From the NCBI GenBank assembly GCA_937902565.1, contig CALFMX010000017.1:1-23686 (forward strand): 23,686 nt of DNA, written 5' to 3'. The notes beneath the pieces are model-generated. The model was not told the origin of the DNA and made no database searches. It saw only the letters and a program-made list of their open reading frames with translations. Of this stretch, positions 7,814-14,571 are shown piece after piece; the first letter of the stretch is position 1; each line of letters begins with the position of its first letter. The position numbers and the translations under genes were made by a program. Origin of the DNA: an uncultured Spirochaetales bacterium. GTDB lineage: Bacteria; Spirochaetota; Spirochaetia; Sphaerochaetales; Sphaerochaetaceae.

Positions 7814-7829
7814 CTCAGGTGTGTCCTCG

Positions 7830-7835
7830 ATTATA
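7830..7835 (-). promoter_or_regulatory. -10 box for the GGDEF gene
   Basis: TATAAT reads on the minus strand at 7835-7830, placing the start of transcription near 7823, about ten bases before the ATG at 7813. I see no good -35 match at 16-18 bp, so the assignment is tentative. Confidence 0.4.
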
Positions 7836-7869
7836 TTGGACTCAGTGTATCAGAGATTGGTCCCATCTG

Positions 7870-8421
7870 CTAGAAAAGAAGAGCGTATCCAATACCAACA
7901 ACCGCCCCGATTGCCAGCAGTGCGATCGGACCGATCTTGACCCTCCTACTGTTGAGGATGAGAAAGGAGATGATGGAGACCACCACGGCAAAGAGGTCGG
8001 GGGCGGTAACGCTGCCCAGGGCAAGCTGCAAGAGGCCCAGGCCCGCGGTGAAGATCGCAGCGACCACCACCGGGCGCACCCCCTCCAGAATCCGCTTGAG
8101 CAGCGTCTGCTGGGCGTACTTCTCATAGAGCTTCGCCAAGATCAACATGATGATCACCGAGGGCAGGATATTGCCCAGCGTGGCAACCACCACCCCTGCC
8201 AAGCCTGCCACCTTCATGCCGACAAAGGTGGCGCTGTTGACGGTGATCGGGCCGGGGGTCATCTCGGCGATGGTGACCAGGTCGGCAAACTCGACTGCGG
8301 TGAGCCAGCCGTGGAGGTCCACCACCTCCGCCTTGATAAGCGGCATCGCCGCATACCCGCCCCCGATGGAGAAGAGCCCGATCTGGAAGAAGCTGGCAAA
8401 GAGTTGTAGCAGAAGACTCAT
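7870..8421 (-). CDS. CHR-family (chromate transporter-like) protein, second half-size subunit
   Basis: This 183-residue membrane protein is a short-chain member of the chromate ion transporter (CHR) family. It has the family's FFQIGLFSIGGGYAAMPLI opening, the TIAEMTPGPITVNSATFVG motif and a series of hydrophobic segments. Short CHR proteins are typically encoded as adjacent pairs thought to work as a heteromer, and the adjacent gene (8418-9029) is the partner. The two overlap by 4 bases (ATGA) and an AGGAG ribosome site lies inside the upstream gene. Chromate export is demonstrated for some family members, but many have no known substrate. Here the co-transcribed radical SAM maturase raises the possibility of sulfate or another oxyanion; this is inference only. 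Confidence 0.92.
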   Translation of the reverse strand: MSLLLQLFASFFQIGLFSIGGGYAAMPLIKAEVVDLHGWLTAVEFADLVTIAEMTPGPITVNSATFVGMKVAGLAGVVVATLGNILPSVIIMLILAKLYEKYAQQTLLKRILEGVRPVVVAAIFTAGLGLLQLALGSVTAPDLFAVVVSIISFLILNSRRVKIGPIALLAIGAVVGIGYALLF

Positions 8422-9029
8422 GAGTGCTTCTCCTTGCGGACCAGGATGAGGCTGTGGACTACCGAGAAGAGGATGACAGCGACCATCACGATCATGATGT
8501 TGACCTTAAAGACGAACAAGGCGAGAAAACTCAATACAAAGAGGAGGATGGGGAGGACCTCCCTCTTTTCAGCAAGGGGCTTGAAGAGCGCCCAGCTGAC
8601 CTGGAGCACGATGGCGGCGACCACCGCCCGCATACCACTGAAGGCTGCCGCGATAATCGGGTTATCGGCGACCGCCTTGTAGCCGAGGCTGACGACGGTG
8701 AGGATGATCATCGGAGGCAGGATGGTCCCCAAGGTAGCGACCAACGCCCCGGGAATCCCGGCAAGGTGGTAGCCGACCATCAGGGAGCCGTTGACCGCAA
8801 TCGGGCCAGGGCTCGACTGGGCGATGGTGACAAAGTCCAGCATCTCCTCATCATCGATCCACCCCAGCTCGACGACCATCTTCTTCCTCATCAGGCTGAC
8901 GATGACAAAGCCTCCGCCGAAGGTGAACATGGAGAGGGTGAAGGTCGTCCAGAAGAGCTTGAGGTAGAAACGCAGGTTGATAGTGGGCTTGCCCTTCTTC
9001 TCCCATCTGTTGTCCGTGTCACTGCTCAT
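8418..9029 (-). CDS. CHR-family (chromate transporter-like) protein, first half-size subunit
   Basis: A 203-residue short-chain CHR protein. After a charged cytosolic N terminus (about 25 residues) comes FWTTFTLSMFTFGGGFVIVSLM, then the TIAQSSPGPIAVNGSLMVGY motif equivalent to the SPGP/TPGP signature of the family, then GALVATLGTILPPMIIL and further membrane segments. It differs enough from its neighbour to be the complementary half of a pair rather than a recent duplicate. The start has an AGGAGG ribosome site six bases upstream. It overlaps the preceding radical SAM gene by 3 bases and the following CHR gene by 4, so the three genes form one tight operon. Confidence 0.92.
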   Translation of the reverse strand: MSSDTDNRWEKKGKPTINLRFYLKLFWTTFTLSMFTFGGGFVIVSLMRKKMVVELGWIDDEEMLDFVTIAQSSPGPIAVNGSLMVGYHLAGIPGALVATLGTILPPMIILTVVSLGYKAVADNPIIAAAFSGMRAVVAAIVLQVSWALFKPLAEKREVLPILLFVLSFLALFVFKVNIMIVMVAVILFSVVHSLILVRKEKHS

Positions 9030-10126
9030 ATGCTGCCTCCTATGATCTGGGCGATATCTTCAAATCTCTTGATGGCATAGGGAAAGAACTCCTTCATCGA
9101 CGAACAGAAGCGATACCCCTCCTCCCCTCGATAGCGCTTGCAGCCGCCACGGCAGAGCGCCTGCCACTGGCAGGTTCCACACTCGTCGATGGTGTTGGGT
9201 GAATCCTCGATGAAGCGCAGGGTGCGCCGCCTCTCATCGAGGGCGGCGTAGGAGTCTGTCAGGATGTTGCCGAGCACCTGGTCATCAGTGCAGTAGAAGT
9301 CACAGGGATAGACATTGCCGTTGGACTCAACGACGTAGTTTGCCGAGCAGATACCCGCCATGTCACAGCTCTCCGGCTCCAAGCCGAGGAGCATGCCCAC
9401 GATGTTGTCAAAGAACCGTACCGAAATCTCCTGGCCGTCCATGAAGGAGTTGTACCAGAGATCGAAGGATTGCTTGAGAAAGCGGGTATAGGAGGCGGGG
9501 CTCAAGAAGCTCTGCTCCCCCCCGATGGGGTCCATGCAGGGGATGTACTGGTGGTAGTTGATACTATGCTCGATGAGCCACTTCCACGCCTGGGCGGTGT
9601 TGTCAGCCATCTGGTTGGTGACCACCGAGAGGACGTTGAAGGCGACCCCCTGCTCCTTGGCCACCCGGATGGATCGTGCAATCGACCGACCGCTGCCCTC
9701 ACCCCCTCGGTGCACACGATGCAGGTCGTGGAGGCGAGGGGTGCCGTCAAAGGAGATGCCTACCAAGAAGTCGTGCTTGATGAAGAAGGCGCTCCACGCC
9801 TCGTCGATGAGCAGGCCATTGGTCTGGAAGGCCCACGCAATCGTCTGCCCTTCATCCTTGTACTCTGTGGCCCGTGCGACAAAGCGCTCGAAGAAGGGGA
9901 GACCTGCAAGCGAGGGCTCGCCCCCCTGGAAGACGAAGTGGACGAAGTCGGCTTCATCGAGGCTCCGCTTGATAATCGCCTCGGCAACATCATCCGCCAT
10001 CGCGGGCCAGGAGGCTTCAGCTCGGTGGGAGGCGGTATCGAGGTAGAAGCAATAATCACAGGCCAGGTTGCACGCTGCCGAAGCGGGCTTGATCATGACC
10101 GTCAACGCAGCTCGTCTTGTACCCAT
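9026..10126 (-). CDS. radical SAM/SPASM protein, anaerobic sulfatase-maturase type
   Basis: The 366-residue protein resembles AnSME enzymes, which convert a Cys or Ser of a sulfatase to formylglycine in the cytosol without oxygen. The radical SAM cluster motif is Cys19-X3-Cys23-X2-Cys26 (CNLACDYCFY). VFQGGEPSLAG and WAFQTNGLLI are the expected SAM-binding segments. A SPASM domain follows with many cysteines (CDMAGICSANYVVESNGNVYPC is the first group; CGTCQWQALCRGGC and a final FC complete it). The Asp after YPC (YPCDFYC) corresponds to the general base described for AnSME. The length fits that family. No formylglycine-type sulfatase (C/S-X-P/A-X-R) is encoded in the window, so the client lies elsewhere or differs. 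It leads the CHR operon, and its promoter looks leaderless. Confidence 0.9.
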   Translation of the reverse strand: MGTRRAALTVMIKPASAACNLACDYCFYLDTASHRAEASWPAMADDVAEAIIKRSLDEADFVHFVFQGGEPSLAGLPFFERFVARATEYKDEGQTIAWAFQTNGLLIDEAWSAFFIKHDFLVGISFDGTPRLHDLHRVHRGGEGSGRSIARSIRVAKEQGVAFNVLSVVTNQMADNTAQAWKWLIEHSINYHQYIPCMDPIGGEQSFLSPASYTRFLKQSFDLWYNSFMDGQEISVRFFDNIVGMLLGLEPESCDMAGICSANYVVESNGNVYPCDFYCTDDQVLGNILTDSYAALDERRRTLRFIEDSPNTIDECGTCQWQALCRGGCKRYRGEEGYRFCSSMKEFFPYAIKRFEDIAQIIGGSI

Positions 10127-10131
10127 GCCTT

Positions 10132-10160
10132 TTTATATACTGTATCGGGGGGAGAGACAA
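10132..10160 (-). promoter_or_regulatory. promoter of the radical SAM-CHR operon
   Basis: On the minus strand TTGTCT (10160-10155) and TATAAA (10137-10132) are 17 bases apart. Only five bases separate TATAAA from the ATG at 10126, so transcription should begin at or within the start codon. The only upstream purines (AAGG) are too close to serve as a ribosome site. This predicts a leaderless mRNA, unless an upstream transcript reads through from the neighbouring gene. Confidence 0.55.
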
Positions 10161-10170
10161 GCGACCAGAC

Positions 10171-11571
10171 CTACTCCACCCGATCGCCTTGGCGGAAGAT
10201 GATCATGCGTTCCCCACCCTCTGACCAAGAACGGGCGTACACCTCCCCATCCGGGTCGACGGCATAGAGGCGCACGATCCCACTCGCATCAAGGTCATCC
10301 TCATCAAGTGAGAGGGTGAGGAACTGGTCATGCTGCCACACCAAGTCTCCGAGCAGGTCCTCACCTGAGTCGATGGCCTCAAAATCGAGCCCGGTCACCG
10401 TATAGAGGTACCACAGCACCCCGCCGGTACGATTGTAGAGGACCAGCTCGGCCAGGATATCAGGGGACTTTTCGACCATCTTTTGCTGCTCGAAGATGGT
10501 GACGACCATATCGGGCTCGCTGCTGTCGACCTCGGTGTAGGTGACGTACCGCTCCCCATCGCTGGACTCAGCGACCAGGTAGAGGCGCCCCTCCCATCCG
10601 CTCTCGAGGCGGGAGGCCCACACCTCGTTGCCGTAGAGGTCGATCTCGGCGCTCCCCCCTCCCGTAATGATATCCCAGCCCATCAGCTCCTCGCCCCACT
10701 CGTCGTTCAGGTACTCATCGCTGTCCATCGCCCAGAGGTACCAGATCGCTGCATCGAGCCGGTTCTCTATAACGAGGGAGTAGTATCCTCTTGCCGCGGG
10801 ACGGTCGCTCTCGCCCCCGACGACGATGGCCCATGGGCTCTCATCAGAAGAGAACGTGCCCCGGTAGCGATTGCCATCGCCGTCGATGGCCATGTACCAC
10901 CCATCCGACTCACTGAACGATGAGAAGGGGATGAGGGCGACCTGGCCTGGCTCCACGATCACCCCTTCGATGAGGTTCTCTTCACTTCCATCGAAGAGGC
11001 TGTAATGGTTTGGCTCCAGGAAGAAGGAGACAATATCTGAACCACTCCTGTTGATGAGGGCGAGAGAGCCACTCTCGGCCGGGTAGCGAAGCGAGAGATA
11101 ATCGGAGCGGTAGGAGGAGAAGGTGAGTGTTATGGTCCAGCTATCGAAGGCAGGGTCCCACTCCCCATAGTAGTAATCGCCTTCGCTGTCGACCGCCGTG
11201 TAGAAGAACGGCTGGCCATCACGAGATGCGATGGCGCTCAAAAGATGGGGATGGGCATAGAGGTCGATGACCTGCCGCTCCCCATTACCCAGGCTCTCTT
11301 TGAGCACATTTGCTGCAGCCCCACTCTCGGCCACCATCGCCTGGTTGTAGAGATCGAAACTGACGATGGAGTAGCCAGCCTCGTTGGCGATGGCTATCTG
11401 CCTCCCCCATCGCAGAAGTGGAGGATCCTTGATAAGGCGTGTCTCAGGCCCGACTACGAGAGCCTTCGAGGCGATGGGGATCGCCGGACGCTCTTCGGCT
11501 ACGGGGGCAGCGAATCCAAGGACGGTGACCACAGTCAACAGGACTATGATGAGGGCTCTCTTCTGTTTCAT
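10171..11571 (-). CDS. secreted protein with four tandem repeat units, function unknown
   Basis: The 466-residue protein has a signal peptide (MKQKR, then a hydrophobic core ending GFAA at about residue 22) and no lipobox, so it is probably released or periplasmic. The mature part is four diverged copies of a unit of about 90 residues: about 59-150, 169-252, 263-361 and 372-460. Each begins with a strand of the form ϕxNxxGxxIxxϕxL (IANEAGYSIVSFDL, ALINRSGSDIVSFFL, LVIENRLDAAIWYLW, LVLYNRTGGVLWYLY). Each ends with a D-x-D/E-G-x-x-Y strand (DSEGDYYYG, DGDGNRYRG, SSDGERYVT, DPDGEVYAR) followed by a hydrophobic strand. The content is mostly beta, acidic and rich in Tyr and Trp. I do not recognise a named domain. 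The ATG has an AGGAG ribosome site. The same-strand radical SAM gene follows 44 bases later. Confidence 0.85.
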   Translation of the reverse strand: MKQKRALIIVLLTVVTVLGFAAPVAEERPAIPIASKALVVGPETRLIKDPPLLRWGRQIAIANEAGYSIVSFDLYNQAMVAESGAAANVLKESLGNGERQVIDLYAHPHLLSAIASRDGQPFFYTAVDSEGDYYYGEWDPAFDSWTITLTFSSYRSDYLSLRYPAESGSLALINRSGSDIVSFFLEPNHYSLFDGSEENLIEGVIVEPGQVALIPFSSFSESDGWYMAIDGDGNRYRGTFSSDESPWAIVVGGESDRPAARGYYSLVIENRLDAAIWYLWAMDSDEYLNDEWGEELMGWDIITGGGSAEIDLYGNEVWASRLESGWEGRLYLVAESSDGERYVTYTEVDSSEPDMVVTIFEQQKMVEKSPDILAELVLYNRTGGVLWYLYTVTGLDFEAIDSGEDLLGDLVWQHDQFLTLSLDEDDLDASGIVRLYAVDPDGEVYARSWSEGGERMIIFRQGDRVE

Positions 11572-11595
11572 GGCAGACTCCTCTTGTGCCCCCTT

Positions 11596-11610
11596 GAGGC
11601 GTGGAGCCTC
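11596..11610. other. small inverted repeat in the leader of the four-repeat protein gene
   Basis: GAGGC (11596-11600) and GCCTC (11606-11610) flank five bases. In RNA this would be a short hairpin about 25-40 bases before the start codon, just upstream of the ribosome site. Confidence 0.3.
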
Positions 11611-11615
11611 GAAGA

Positions 11616-11630
11616 GGCATACAATATGCC
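11616..11630. promoter_or_regulatory. 15-bp perfect palindrome, operator-like
   Basis: GGCATA-CAA-TATGCC is a perfect inverted repeat with a 3-bp centre, about 45 bases upstream of the start codon at 11571 and downstream of the likely -10 box. Its symmetry suits a dimeric DNA-binding protein, but the regulator is unknown. Confidence 0.4.
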
Positions 11631-11656
11631 ATTAGTGTACGGTCAGAGCCCTGTTT

Positions 11657-11677
11657 TGCCTAGTATATTGGTAGGCA
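11657..11677. promoter_or_regulatory. palindrome enclosing a -10 box
   Basis: TGCCTA (11657-11662) and TAGGCA (11672-11677) form a 6-bp inverted repeat with a 9-bp centre. The minus-strand reading of 11667-11662 is TATACT, a good -10 box for the gene starting at 11571, leaving a leader of about 85 bases. The -35 region is weak, as is common for regulated promoters. The rest of the 11572-11783 gap holds no gene that I can see. Confidence 0.4.
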
Positions 11678-11783
11678 TTTCAAACAGATTTTCTATCAGG
11701 TCATGTTTCCTGATGTCATCGCTTCACATCGTAGGGCAATGTACCCATCACGGCCTCTTGGTGCAGACGCCGGCTCGGCATGC

Positions 11784-12596
11784 TCAGGCGAGCAACACCA
11801 AGGAGATGGCCATCACCACCATCCCTGCCATCACCCCGCCGATGGCGATGTGGTGTTCACCATACTCCTCAGCGGTGGGCAAGAGCTCATCGAGGGAGAT
11901 GTAGACCATGATGCCGGCGATGGCGGCGAAGACGAAGCCGAAGGTCACGTCGTTGAACCATTTCCTGAGCAGGAAGTAGCCGACGATGGCTCCTGCCGGC
12001 TCGGCCAAGCCACTGAGGGTGCCGTAGAGGAAGGCCTTCTTGCGGCTCTTGGTCGCGTAGTAGATCGGCACCGAGACCGCCACTCCCTCGGGGATGTTAT
12101 GCAGTGCGATGGCGATGGCGATGGAGACACCGAGGGCCGGGTCGCTGACAGCCGCCATGAAGGTGGCAAGGCCTTCGGGGAAGTTGTGGATCGCGATGGC
12201 CAGGGCACTGAAGAAGCCCATGCGCATCAACTTCTCGTTGTGCACATCACTCCCGCTCTCGTGGGGGGTGTGGATCTCGTGGGGGTTCTCCGCCTCGGGG
12301 ATGAGCTTGTCGATGAGCGCGATGATGGCGATGCCGACGAAGAAGGCGACCGTCGTTATCAGATACCCGCGCTTGGGCCCCAATGCCCCCTCAAGGGCAG
12401 TGCGGGCCTCGGGGAAGATCTCGACGAGCGAGACGTAGATCATCACTCCGGCGGAGAAGCCAAGCGAGGCTGCAAGGAACTTGGGACTGAACTCCTTGGA
12501 GAAGAAACTCATCATTGACCCGATGCCGGTGCTGAGCCCGGCAAACAGTGTCAGTCCAAAAGCGATCAACAGCGTGCTGGTATCTAGTGTGTACAT
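11784..12596 (-). CDS. zupT: ZIP-family divalent metal transporter, ZupT type
   Basis: The 270-residue inner-membrane protein should import zinc and perhaps iron or manganese. It has about eight hydrophobic segments, as in the family. Both metal-site motifs are intact: HNFPEG at 137-142 (TM4) and HNIPEG at 166-171 (TM5). The long cytosolic loop before TM4 (about 106-119) carries His106, His109, His112 and His119, a metal-binding His-rich loop. The ATG has an AGAGG ribosome site. The same-strand gene at 11571 is 212 bases downstream, beyond a weak hairpin, so they are probably separate units. A structured stretch lies 46 bases upstream and could be part of its leader. Confidence 0.94.
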   Translation of the reverse strand: MYTLDTSTLLIAFGLTLFAGLSTGIGSMMSFFSKEFSPKFLAASLGFSAGVMIYVSLVEIFPEARTALEGALGPKRGYLITTVAFFVGIAIIALIDKLIPEAENPHEIHTPHESGSDVHNEKLMRMGFFSALAIAIHNFPEGLATFMAAVSDPALGVSIAIAIALHNIPEGVAVSVPIYYATKSRKKAFLYGTLSGLAEPAGAIVGYFLLRKWFNDVTFGFVFAAIAGIMVYISLDELLPTAEEYGEHHIAIGGVMAGMVVMAISLVLLA

Positions 12597-12641
12597 CCAT
12601 AGCCTCTTTATTAAGATACCCTACCACGAGAGACGGAGGAT

Positions 12642-12708
12642 GGGCAATAAACAAAGAGCCTTTCGAGTTGCGTGAAAGGGGGCCCCACCCCTCTTGCTTA
12701 TTCACCCA
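12642..12708. other. structured intergenic region, large imperfect inverted repeat
   Basis: Two arms of about 18 bases (12642-12659 and 12691-12708) pair imperfectly: TGGG/CCCA, AATAA/TTATT, CAA/TTG and GAG/CTC in register. Inside lie a small CTTTC/GAAAG hairpin (12660-12678) and an 8-bp GGGGCCCC palindrome (12679-12686). It sits between divergent genes (zupT on the minus strand, a small gene on the plus strand), so it could be a leader structure for either or a protein site. No known riboswitch consensus was recognised. Confidence 0.4.
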
Positions 12709-12738
12709 CTAATGCCGATATTATGAGTAGGGAGCACC

Positions 12739-12798
12739 ATGCCTGCATTCGGCACGCATGCCATCCCCAGAGAGGACGAGAGCCATGGTGAGATATAG
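12739..12798 (+). CDS. possible 19-codon upstream ORF
   Basis: An ATG at 12739 follows a TAGGGAG ribosome site five bases away, better than that of the next gene. It runs 19 codons (MPAFGTHAIPREDESHGEI) to a TAG at 12796-12798, overlapping the first 14 bases of the small gene starting at 12785 in another frame. It could couple or gate translation of that gene. It may equally be chance. Confidence 0.25.
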   Translation: MPAFGTHAIPREDESHGEI

Positions 12799-13078
12799 AC
12801 CACATGAAGCCATGATCACCGAGAGTGGGCAGAGTATTGTGACTACCCCATTCTTGCTGGATATCCTTGACTCCGCCTTGATCGAAAACCTCCAGCGAGG
12901 CAACATCGCCGAGGCGTACGGAGTCCTGGACTTATTGATCAGCCTGATCCAGACCCTTGAGGGCAACACCCTCAGCGAGGATGAAGGAAAGCGGATCCTC
13001 AACCAGGTGAAGCTTGCGATGAAGAGCGGCAACATCGCAGGGGCAAAACAACATATGGTAGAGTTTGTACTACGCTGA
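12785..13078 (+). CDS. small protein of unknown function (97 aa)
   Basis: I do not recognise a family. The predicted protein is soluble and largely helical, with amphipathic stretches such as FLLDILDSALIENLQRGNIAEAYGVLDLLISLIQ and a charged second half ending EFVLR. There is no signal peptide or membrane segment. The two phrases 'LQRGNIAEA' and 'MKSGNIAGA' suggest a two-fold helical repeat of about 50 residues. The ATG at 12785 has an AGAGG site nine bases upstream; an in-frame ATG at 12758 would add nine residues but lacks a ribosome site. The coding sense is supported by the helical periodicity and by a hairpin directly after the stop. The opposite-strand frame over the same bases has the Ser/Arg-rich look of a shadow. 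Confidence 0.6.
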   Translation: MVRYRPHEAMITESGQSIVTTPFLLDILDSALIENLQRGNIAEAYGVLDLLISLIQTLEGNTLSEDEGKRILNQVKLAMKSGNIAGAKQHMVEFVLR

Positions 13079-13101
13079 ACGTAGGCAAGAGCAGAATTGA
13101 G

Positions 13102-13121
13102 AGGGTCCCGCGAGGGACCCT
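13102..13121. terminator. hairpin between converging genes
   Basis: AGGGTCCC (13102-13109), loop GCGA, GGGACCCT (13114-13121): a perfect 8-bp GC-rich stem in the gap between the small plus-strand gene and the end of ugd on the minus strand. On the plus strand TCTTC follows; there is no long T-run either way, so termination would be imperfect. Confidence 0.55.
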
Positions 13122-13124
13122 TCT

Positions 13125-14417
13125 TCATCGCCCGATCGAGTAGTACTCCACCCCGGCTTCCAACATCCGCCTGGGGTCGAAGAGGTTGCGCCCATCGTAG
13201 ATGAGCGGGGTCCTCATCAAGGTCTTGAAGACACTGGGATCAAGCGCCTTGATCTCGAGCCAATCGGTGAAGATGAAGCAGACCTGGGCCCCCCTGATCG
13301 CCTCCTCCACGCTCTCGGCGTACGCCATGTCGAAGCCGTACTGCGCCTTGCAGTTCGCCTCCGCCACCGGATCGAAGGCCGTGATAAGGGCCCCCTGCTC
13401 GAGGAGACGGGGGATATTGTAGATGGCCGGGGACTCCCTCAGGTCATCGGTGCCTGCCTTGAAGGCGAGGCCGAGGACCGCGACCCTGATACCATTGAAG
13501 GTGATCATCCGGCTTGAGGCCTTCTTGAAGAGGCGGAAGCGCTGCTCATTGTTCACATCGACGGCGGCGGAGACGGTCCTCAGGTTATAGCCGTACTGGG
13601 CGGCAAGGTACTGCAGCGCCTTCGTGTCCTTGGGGAAGCAGCTGCCCCCGTACCCGATGCCGGCACGGAGGAACTTGCTGCCGATGCGCTCATCATAGCT
13701 CATGCCGAGGGCGACATCCTCGATGTCGGCCCCAACGAGCTCACAAAGGTTGGCCAGGTCGTTCATGTAGGAGATCTTCAGGGCCAAGAAGTCATTTGCC
13801 GCATACTTGGTCATCTCGGCGCTGCGGCGGCTGGAGACGACGATCGGCTGGTCAAAGGGTTTGTAGAGCTCACGCAGCACCGCCTCACTGTGACGGTCCT
13901 CCACCCCGATGACAATCCGGGGGGCGTGCATCATGTCGTGGATGGCACTGCCCTGGGCAAGGAACTCGGGGTTGGACGCCACCTCGACCCGCACCGGATG
14001 GACCAGCGAGTCCTTGATGAACTGCTCCACCTTGTCGTTGGTGCCGACCGGGACGGTCGACTTGACCACCACCAGGCAGTCGCGTTCGACGTTCTCGGCG
14101 ATCTGGCGAGCCACCGATGCAACGTAGGCGAGGTTGGCAGACCCGTCGGGCAGCTCTGGCGTCCCCACCCCGATGAAGATGACATCGGGCGCTCTATAGG
14201 CGCTTGCATAGTCGGTGGTGAAGGTGAGCCTGCCGCTCTCAAGGCCATCCTTGAGGTACGCCTCGAGGTCCTTCTCCCAGATCGGGCTCTCGCCCCGATT
14301 CAATCGCTCGACCTTCCCCTCATCGATATCGACACAGGTGACATGATGGCCGACCTTGGCAAAGCAGACCCCTGCCACCAATCCTACATAGCCAGTTCCC
14401 GCAATGGTGAGTTGCAT
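13125..14417 (-). CDS. ugd: UDP-glucose 6-dehydrogenase
   Basis: The enzyme oxidises UDP-glucose to UDP-glucuronate with two NAD+, supplying precursors for capsule, exopolysaccharide or lipid modification. The N-terminal Rossmann motif GTGYVGLVAG is at residues 7-16. The NPEFLAQGSA segment, the KYAANDFLALKISYMND helix and the catalytic Cys260 in GIGYGGSCFPKD are all present, and position 260 matches well-studied members. The length of 430 is normal. The open frame begins five codons earlier (ATG at 14432), but that start lies inside the ribosome site; the ATG at 14417 follows GAGGGAGG and gives the usual MxxTIAGTGYVG N terminus. Variants using UDP-N-acetylmannosamine are related, but the sequence fits the glucose enzyme better. 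The surface-polymer locus lies about 4 kb away. Confidence 0.95.
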   Translation of the reverse strand: MQLTIAGTGYVGLVAGVCFAKVGHHVTCVDIDEGKVERLNRGESPIWEKDLEAYLKDGLESGRLTFTTDYASAYRAPDVIFIGVGTPELPDGSANLAYVASVARQIAENVERDCLVVVKSTVPVGTNDKVEQFIKDSLVHPVRVEVASNPEFLAQGSAIHDMMHAPRIVIGVEDRHSEAVLRELYKPFDQPIVVSSRRSAEMTKYAANDFLALKISYMNDLANLCELVGADIEDVALGMSYDERIGSKFLRAGIGYGGSCFPKDTKALQYLAAQYGYNLRTVSAAVDVNNEQRFRLFKKASSRMITFNGIRVAVLGLAFKAGTDDLRESPAIYNIPRLLEQGALITAFDPVAEANCKAQYGFDMAYAESVEEAIRGAQVCFIFTDWLEIKALDPSVFKTLMRTPLIYDGRNLFDPRRMLEAGVEYYSIGR

Positions 14418-14571
14418 GCATCCCTCCCTCAAAGCTGTGCTTGAACTGTCATAGTACCATAAAGGACGAACAAGAGGGTAAAAATCACTACGAGTACATA
14501 GCTAAACCTGAACCCTCTACTAACTGCCAATCCGCTTCTCTTGGGCTGAATTCTTAATATTGAATACTTGG
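14418..14571. other. gap upstream of ugd, no gene seen
   Basis: These 154 bases hold the ugd ribosome site (GAGGGAGG) and an AT-rich stretch toward 14571. A 7-bp inverted repeat (AGAGGGT/ACCCTCT) with a loop of about 35 bases is present, but I see no coherent promoter or gene. The base composition changes here from GC-rich to AT-rich, marking the edge of an apparently acquired segment. Confidence 0.5.

Noticed and set aside
12721..13128. A 135-codon minus-strand open frame over the small unknown gene
   Set aside because: Its Ser/Arg/Cys-rich product looks like antisense translation. The plus-strand frame gives a sensible helical protein followed by a hairpin.
14418..14432. Start of ugd at the upstream ATG (MREGC...)
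   Set aside because: That ATG lies within the ribosome site of the next in-frame ATG at 14417, which gives the conserved N terminus.
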